A stretch of 10,932 nucleotides of DNA from Parafilimonas sp. (GTDB taxonomy: Bacteria; Bacteroidota; Bacteroidia; Chitinophagales; Chitinophagaceae). Location: contig JAICKT010000133.1 of assembly GCA_025927795.1 (NCBI GenBank), positions 1-10,932 on the forward strand, written 5' to 3'. Position numbers and translations under genes: made by a program. The notes under the pieces are model-generated. The model was not told the DNA's origin. It made no database searches and saw nothing but the letters and a program-made list of their open reading frames with translations. Every line of letters starts with the position of its first letter. Within the stretch, counting starts at the first letter, position 1. This document shows positions 7,210 through 10,932 of the stretch, piece after piece.

Positions 7210-8088
7210 CTAATCCAAATAAGCCATGTCCTCTTCCGTTAAATCAATATTTACTGCTTCAAGGTTTTCTTCAAAATGTTTTAAAGAAGATGTTCCGGGA
7301 ATAGGTAACATCCACGGCGAACGGTGCAGCAGCCATGCAATATTTATCTGCGCTTCTGTTGCATGATACTTCTTTGCAATGGCAGCAATACGTTCATCTT
7401 TTTTTTGATGGGCTGTTTGCAATGAAAAAAATGGAATCAGCGGCATTTGATGTTGTTCACAAATATGCAGTATATCTTCTGCGCCGCGTGTTTCACCATA
7501 CGGTGCTTTTACCGAGTGCCGTTGTGCATGACCGTACATGTTTTCTACAGTAACAATTTCACCCATGCGCATCGCTCTTTCCAGTTCATCAGCATTTACA
7601 TTGCTTACACCAATATGTAAAATCTTTCCTTCCTGCTGCATTTGAAACATTGCTTCCATAGATGCTTCAAATCCTTTATCACTATGTATTACCCTAAAAT
7701 GTACCAACGCAATTTGGTCGAGTTTTAATGTGCGCAAATTATTTTCAATACTGCTGCGCAGGTTTTCGGGTTTATTAAATGGAATCCAGCTTTTATCGGG
7801 CTTACGTGCACCGCCCACTTTTGTACAAATCACCAAATCATCATTATATGGATACAATGCTTCAGCAATTAAACGGTTGGTTACATCTTCGCCATAATAA
7901 TCTGCTGTATCTAAAAAATTTATTCCATGCGCAATGCATTGTCGCAATATTTCAAGCGCTTCATCTCTTCGTGGTGGTTCGCCATAAATGCCTTCGCCGG
8001 TTAGCCGCATGGTTCCATAACCTAAGCGGTTAACCGTTATTGGATGATTGCTTTTGCCTGCTATCGTAATTGTTTTCGGATTATTCAT
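7210..8088 (-). CDS. Aldo/keto reductase family oxidoreductase
   Basis: A cytoplasmic TIM-barrel enzyme of 292 residues, normal length for the family. Such enzymes reduce aldehydes or ketones with NADPH; the substrate cannot be told. The catalytic tetrad can be placed as D60 and Y65 (in NFLDTADYYG), K90 (VICTKVGG) and H130 (IALVHFRV). Other family landmarks are GYGTMRLTG (23-31), the KILHIGVSN strand (155-163), and the cofactor-phosphate-binding LPIPGTSSLKHFEENL near the C-terminus (261-276). The start MNNPKTITI is the first ATG with family-like sequence after it. A good -7 promoter element lies about 50 bases upstream. The DUF763 gene follows 58 bases downstream on the same strand. No neighbour suggests a pathway. 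Confidence 0.93.
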   Translation of the reverse strand: MNNPKTITIAGKSNHPITVNRLGYGTMRLTGEGIYGEPPRRDEALEILRQCIAHGINFLDTADYYGEDVTNRLIAEALYPYNDDLVICTKVGGARKPDKSWIPFNKPENLRSSIENNLRTLKLDQIALVHFRVIHSDKGFEASMEAMFQMQQEGKILHIGVSNVNADELERAMRMGEIVTVENMYGHAQRHSVKAPYGETRGAEDILHICEQHQMPLIPFFSLQTAHQKKDERIAAIAKKYHATEAQINIAWLLHRSPWMLPIPGTSSLKHFEENLEAVNIDLTEEDMAYLD

Positions 8089-8138
8089 TTTTACTTTTTT
8101 GTTTATTCATCAACGTAAATCATACATACTTGCTCCGG

Positions 8139-8146
8139 CAAAAATA
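8139..8146 (-). promoter_or_regulatory. Promoter -7 element of the aldo/keto reductase gene
   Basis: The minus strand reads TATTTTTG, an exact match to the Bacteroidota consensus TAnnTTTG, followed by CCGG. It lies 50 bases before the ATG at 8088, so the leader would be roughly 40-45 bases. The -33 side is weak: a TTG at 8160-8162 is only 13 bases away, closer than usual. It sits in the 215-base gap 8089-8303. In the rest of that gap I see only a short AACGATCGTT palindrome (8213-8222) and no convincing terminator. Confidence 0.42.
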
Positions 8147-8303
8147 TGAATGCATGAAGCAATAAAGGATAAAAGCTTCGTTCTGTTATCACGCCGTTTT
8201 ACATCACAATGAAACGATCGTTGCAGAAATAATAATCTTCAATTGAAACTTTTATTTATTAATAGACACCGGAACAAAAATCTAAAAAATATAATCAATA
8301 CAA

Positions 8304-8708
8304 TTAAGAAAGAAAATTGTGGTCTTTAAAGATTGAAGAGAGTTTATTAATTAATATATCTATGTCTGACGGTTTCTCAAAATATTCGGCGGCACCCAGC
8401 TCTTTCATTTCTACAACTTTTTCCGGGTCTGCAAACGTTGAATAAAAAATAACAGGTACCGTTTTTAAATGGTCTATCTTTTTTATTTCAGCGAGACATT
8501 CTACACCGTTCATAACAGGCATATTAATATCAACAAAAATAATTTCAGGTGAGAATGATTTATCAGCTTTTAATTTTTCAATAGCCTGCACACTTCGGTT
8601 TAAACACACGCATAATATAGATGAATCAACTGCTTCCAATGCAAGTTTAAAAATTTCGTGATCGTCTAAATCATCATCAATTAATAAGCAGCTTATTGTG
8701 TTGTTCAT
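8304..8708 (-). CDS. Single-domain (REC-only) response regulator
   Basis: The 134-residue protein is a lone receiver domain. It shows the acidic pocket D11-D13 (CLLIDDD), the phospho-acceptor aspartate D60 (IIFVDINMP), the switch Ser/Thr at 90-91 (VIFYSTFADPE), an aromatic switch residue near Y109 and the invariant lysine K112 (YFEKPS). The sequence ends about 22 residues after that lysine, so there is no DNA-binding, enzymatic or other output domain. Receivers of this Rcp1-like type are often encoded beside histidine kinases in Bacteroidota and act by phosphotransfer or protein contact. The gene starts 39 bases after the kinase stop on the same strand, so the kinase is its likely phosphodonor and they probably share an operon. 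The downstream target is not visible here. Confidence 0.93.
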   Translation of the reverse strand: MNNTISCLLIDDDLDDHEIFKLALEAVDSSILCVCLNRSVQAIEKLKADKSFSPEIIFVDINMPVMNGVECLAEIKKIDHLKTVPVIFYSTFADPEKVVEMKELGAAEYFEKPSDIDILINKLSSIFKDHNFLS

Positions 8709-8747
8709 ACAGCTAAATTAAACATGTTAAACAGTATATGAGTTCGT

Positions 8748-10631
8748 TTATAAATGTTCATTTGGTAAATAAATTGTGAATTCTGCTCCCTGCTCCGGCT
8801 CGCTGTCAGCATCTATAAAGCCCTCATGGTTCTCCACAATTTTTTTGCATACTGCCAGCCCAATGCCTGTTCCTGAATACTCTTCTTTTGCATGCAGCCT
8901 TTGAAAAATGGAAAATATTCTTTCCGCATTTTGCGGCTCAAATCCAATCCCATTGTCTTTAAACTTCAATTTAAAATATTCAGCATAAGGCTTTATACCT
9001 TCAATTAAAATTTTGTCTGCAGCCACTGTTGTGCATGAAATTGTAATTACAGGTTCTTTTAAAGAAAACTTAAGTGAATTATTAATTAAATTAGAAAAGA
9101 GCTGGTTTAATTGTAAAGGAATTCCCTTAATGCATGGCAACTCATCACTTGTAATAGTTGCATTTTTTTCTGCAATCAATAATTCAAAATCAGTTTTTAC
9201 ATTTTCTAATACTTCATTCAAATCAATTAATTTAAACTGTTTATCTTTTTTTGAAAGACGGCTGTATTCCAATACCGCACGAATTAATTCCGTCATGCGC
9301 TGCGCAGCATTTCTTATTTTATCAAAATGTTTTTGTGTCTGTTCATCAACAACCTGGCTTTTTTCAATTACCTGTGCATACACCTGTATTTTTCGCAAAG
9401 GCTCCTGTAAATCGTGGCTTGCTACATAAGCAAATTGTTCAAGGTCTCTGTTTGATTTTGTGAGTGCAGCATTAATATTTTTTAATTGTTCTTCTGCTTC
9501 CACAATGTTTGTTATATCATGTCCCGTTGTAAAAACTGCATACACATTATTGTTGGCATCGCGAAGAGGAACAAGAAAATTTTCAAGATACTTGTTTGTG
9601 ATGGGTGATTTAAATCGCTCCACATGAATAAATTCTCCCTGCAATGCTTTTTTTAAATGTGTGATAAACGGATTGTTTTCTGAATTAGGAAAAGCTTCTA
9701 TGTATGTTTTACCAAGAATATTTTCTTTTTTTAAATGATATAAATTTTCGCAGGCTTTATTAAAAGAAAGTATTCTTGTTTCTTTATCATACACCGCCAT
9801 AAGATCCATTGATGAATCAAGAATTGTTTGAACAAAGTCATTTTGCATTTGCAGATCTTCATTACTCTTGTTTAATTGCTGTGTGCGCTCTTTTACTTTA
9901 ATTTCCAACTCACGGTTAAAGCTTGCTATTTGCATGTTTTGAATTTCGATTTGCGTAAGCATTTGGTTAAAGGCATCCGTAAGTAAACCCAATTCATCAT
10001 CACTCATTTTTTCTGCGCGTACAGAGTAATCATGTTTTTCTGAAACCAGCTTTGATTTTGCCGCTAGCTCAAGTATAGGTGCAGAGAAATTTTTTTGCAG
10101 CCGGCTGGTTAAATAAACTGCAAGTAAAAGTGTAATGCCGCCAAATAAAACAGCAATTAAAGCATACCATGCAAATCGTGTATAATAAGCAGTCATATCT
10201 AACTTAAGATATAATGTGCCAAGCCTTGTATCTTTTTGTAACACGGGAATAAATGTTTCAAGATAAAAGCCATTGATTGTATGACTTTCACTTTGAGGTG
10301 CAGCAGGAAAATTATCTTTAAAGGATTTTGTAGAATAAGTAGCGAACAACCTGCCCTTCTTATCATATAAACATGCAGCAATGATATTTTTTTCTGCTTT
10401 TAAAGCAGATAAAGTTTCCTGTGCGTCGCTTTCACTTTCAAATGCAATAGCAGCCGTGCTGTTTGATGCAATAATTCTTCCTTCGGTGATTAACTGATTT
10501 GAAACTGTTTCGCGAAATGTAAAAAATTCATACGCGATATATGAAGCAGAAATAAGTAATAATGCAAGACCGCCTGTGAGCAAAATAACGCTCATAAACT
10601 TTTTTCTTATTGATGTGTTACGTTTCTTCAT
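8748..10631 (-). CDS. Sensor histidine kinase: periplasmic CHASE8-like domain, HAMP, PAS, HisKA, HATPase
   Basis: A 627-residue inner-membrane sensor kinase. Transmembrane helix 1 is at about 13-35 and helix 2 at about 153-174. The periplasmic domain between them (36-152) resembles CHASE8: LITEGRIIASNSTAAIAFES, then AQETLSALKAEKNIIAACLYDKKGRLFATY, and later ETFIPV and LGTLYLKLDM. A HAMP linker (about 175-230, ending DDELGLLTDAFNQML) and a short coiled coil lead to a PAS domain at about 262-385. The kinase core has the H-box with H406 (FAYVASHDLQEPLRKI), the N-box near N514-N518 (FSNLINNSLKF), the G1 box DNGIGF (559-564), the F-box IFSIFQRLH and the G2 box GTGIGLAVCKKIVENHEG (587-604). All catalytic motifs look intact. 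The start lies 9 bases after the stop of the YfiR-like gene, and the REC-only regulator follows 39 bases downstream. Ligand binding or YfiR contact through CHASE8 is inferred from proteobacterial YfiN. Confidence 0.93.
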   Translation of the reverse strand: MKKRNTSIRKKFMSVILLTGGLALLLISASYIAYEFFTFRETVSNQLITEGRIIASNSTAAIAFESESDAQETLSALKAEKNIIAACLYDKKGRLFATYSTKSFKDNFPAAPQSESHTINGFYLETFIPVLQKDTRLGTLYLKLDMTAYYTRFAWYALIAVLFGGITLLLAVYLTSRLQKNFSAPILELAAKSKLVSEKHDYSVRAEKMSDDELGLLTDAFNQMLTQIEIQNMQIASFNRELEIKVKERTQQLNKSNEDLQMQNDFVQTILDSSMDLMAVYDKETRILSFNKACENLYHLKKENILGKTYIEAFPNSENNPFITHLKKALQGEFIHVERFKSPITNKYLENFLVPLRDANNNVYAVFTTGHDITNIVEAEEQLKNINAALTKSNRDLEQFAYVASHDLQEPLRKIQVYAQVIEKSQVVDEQTQKHFDKIRNAAQRMTELIRAVLEYSRLSKKDKQFKLIDLNEVLENVKTDFELLIAEKNATITSDELPCIKGIPLQLNQLFSNLINNSLKFSLKEPVITISCTTVAADKILIEGIKPYAEYFKLKFKDNGIGFEPQNAERIFSIFQRLHAKEEYSGTGIGLAVCKKIVENHEGFIDADSEPEQGAEFTIYLPNEHL

Positions 10632-10640
10632 GTTTTTACA

Positions 10641-10932
10641 TCACTTTAAAATACTTGCTACACTTAGTAATTTTGAGCTGATGTTTAGTTCTGCTTCTTT
10701 TGCGGCATTAATATTGATTTGCAGCTTTATTTTATTGTTTGTAGTTATAAAACCTATTATGCCACCGGCTTGCGTAAACCCCTGCATATCGCTCACTGTT
10801 AATATAGCGCGGTTATTTAATGAGGATAAAACAGCGGATAAATTACTGTCATCACTTTCTATAAATAACACCTTGCAATTATTTATTTCGTTTGTATTGT
10901 GATAACGCATTATTGTTAATGGATGATTGCCC
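10641..10932 (-). CDS. YfiR family periplasmic protein (partial, N-terminus beyond the window)
   Basis: The C-terminal 96 residues are visible, and the frame stays open to the window edge. The ATG at 10910 is internal, because the codons before it encode GNHPLTI, which continues the family pattern. Recognisable YfiR (DUF4154) features in order are NNCKVLFIES, AILTVSDMQGF, AGGIIGFITTNNKIKLQIN, and INAAKEAELNISSKLLSVASI. The closing pattern of N-x-x-x-A-x-x-A-x-L-x-x-SSKLL is diagnostic. In Pseudomonas YfiR is a periplasmic protein that binds the CHASE8 domain of the diguanylate cyclase YfiN and keeps it inactive. Here the next gene, 9 bases downstream, is a histidine kinase with a CHASE8-like sensor. 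An analogous negative-regulator role is an inference. The signal peptide expected for a periplasmic protein would be in the missing part. Confidence 0.83.
   Translation of the reverse strand, partial: GNHPLTIMRYHNTNEINNCKVLFIESDDSNLSAVLSSLNNRAILTVSDMQGFTQAGGIIGFITTNNKIKLQININAAKEAELNISSKLLSVASILK

Noticed and set aside
8213..8222. Palindrome AACGATCGTT in the gap between the response regulator and the reductase
   Set aside because: It has no loop, no following T-run and no second copy. A single 10-base palindrome is weak evidence for an operator.
10641..10910. Complete small gene of 89 codons starting at the ATG at 10910
   Set aside because: The frame stays open to the window edge, and the upstream codons (GNHPLTI) continue the YfiR family pattern. 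It is a fragment of a longer gene.

Overview
The window looks like a chromosomal segment of a low-GC member of the Bacteroidota, probably close to the Chitinophagaceae; that family-level guess is an inference. Supporting signs are two secreted proteins with the gliding-motility-associated C-terminal domain used by the type IX secretion system (T9SS type B), a SusC/RagA-like VVVVGYGT motif, A/T-rich leaders without Shine-Dalgarno sequences, and one good match to the Bacteroidota -7 promoter element TAnnTTTG. No RNA genes, insertion sequences, CRISPR arrays or phage genes were seen. No gene-free stretch exceeds 300 bases; the longest is 215 bases (8089-8303).

Layout. The left edge holds the last 26 codons of a plus-strand gene, probably a VOC/glyoxalase-fold protein. 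Two tandem paralogous T9SS-secreted proteins follow on the minus strand (138-2333 and 2473-4047). They differ mainly in carrying three versus one copy of a 107-residue repeat. Divergent from the second is a plus-strand DUF4139/MuiA-like envelope protein (4126-5937) that contains an unusual block resembling the plug of SusC-type TonB-dependent receptors. Its stop codon overlaps that of a convergent DUF763 protein (5934-7151). Upstream of the DUF763 gene on the same strand lies an aldo/keto reductase (7210-8088).

The right end is a compact minus-strand signalling cassette, read from right to left: a YfiR-family periplasmic protein (partial, running off the window), a membrane histidine kinase whose periplasmic part looks like CHASE8, and a REC-only response regulator. 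YfiR and CHASE8 are the interacting periplasmic pair of the proteobacterial YfiBNR (TpbB) system, where CHASE8 is carried by a diguanylate cyclase. Here the same input pair appears to drive a phosphorelay instead. This cassette and the plug-like block in the MuiA-like protein are the most interesting observations.

Functional picture. Most of the window concerns the cell envelope: secreted repeat proteins probably displayed on the surface, a MuiA-like envelope protein, and an envelope-sensing two-component system. The reductase and the DUF763 protein have no visible link to these. Assignments rest on motif recognition by eye, with no database search.
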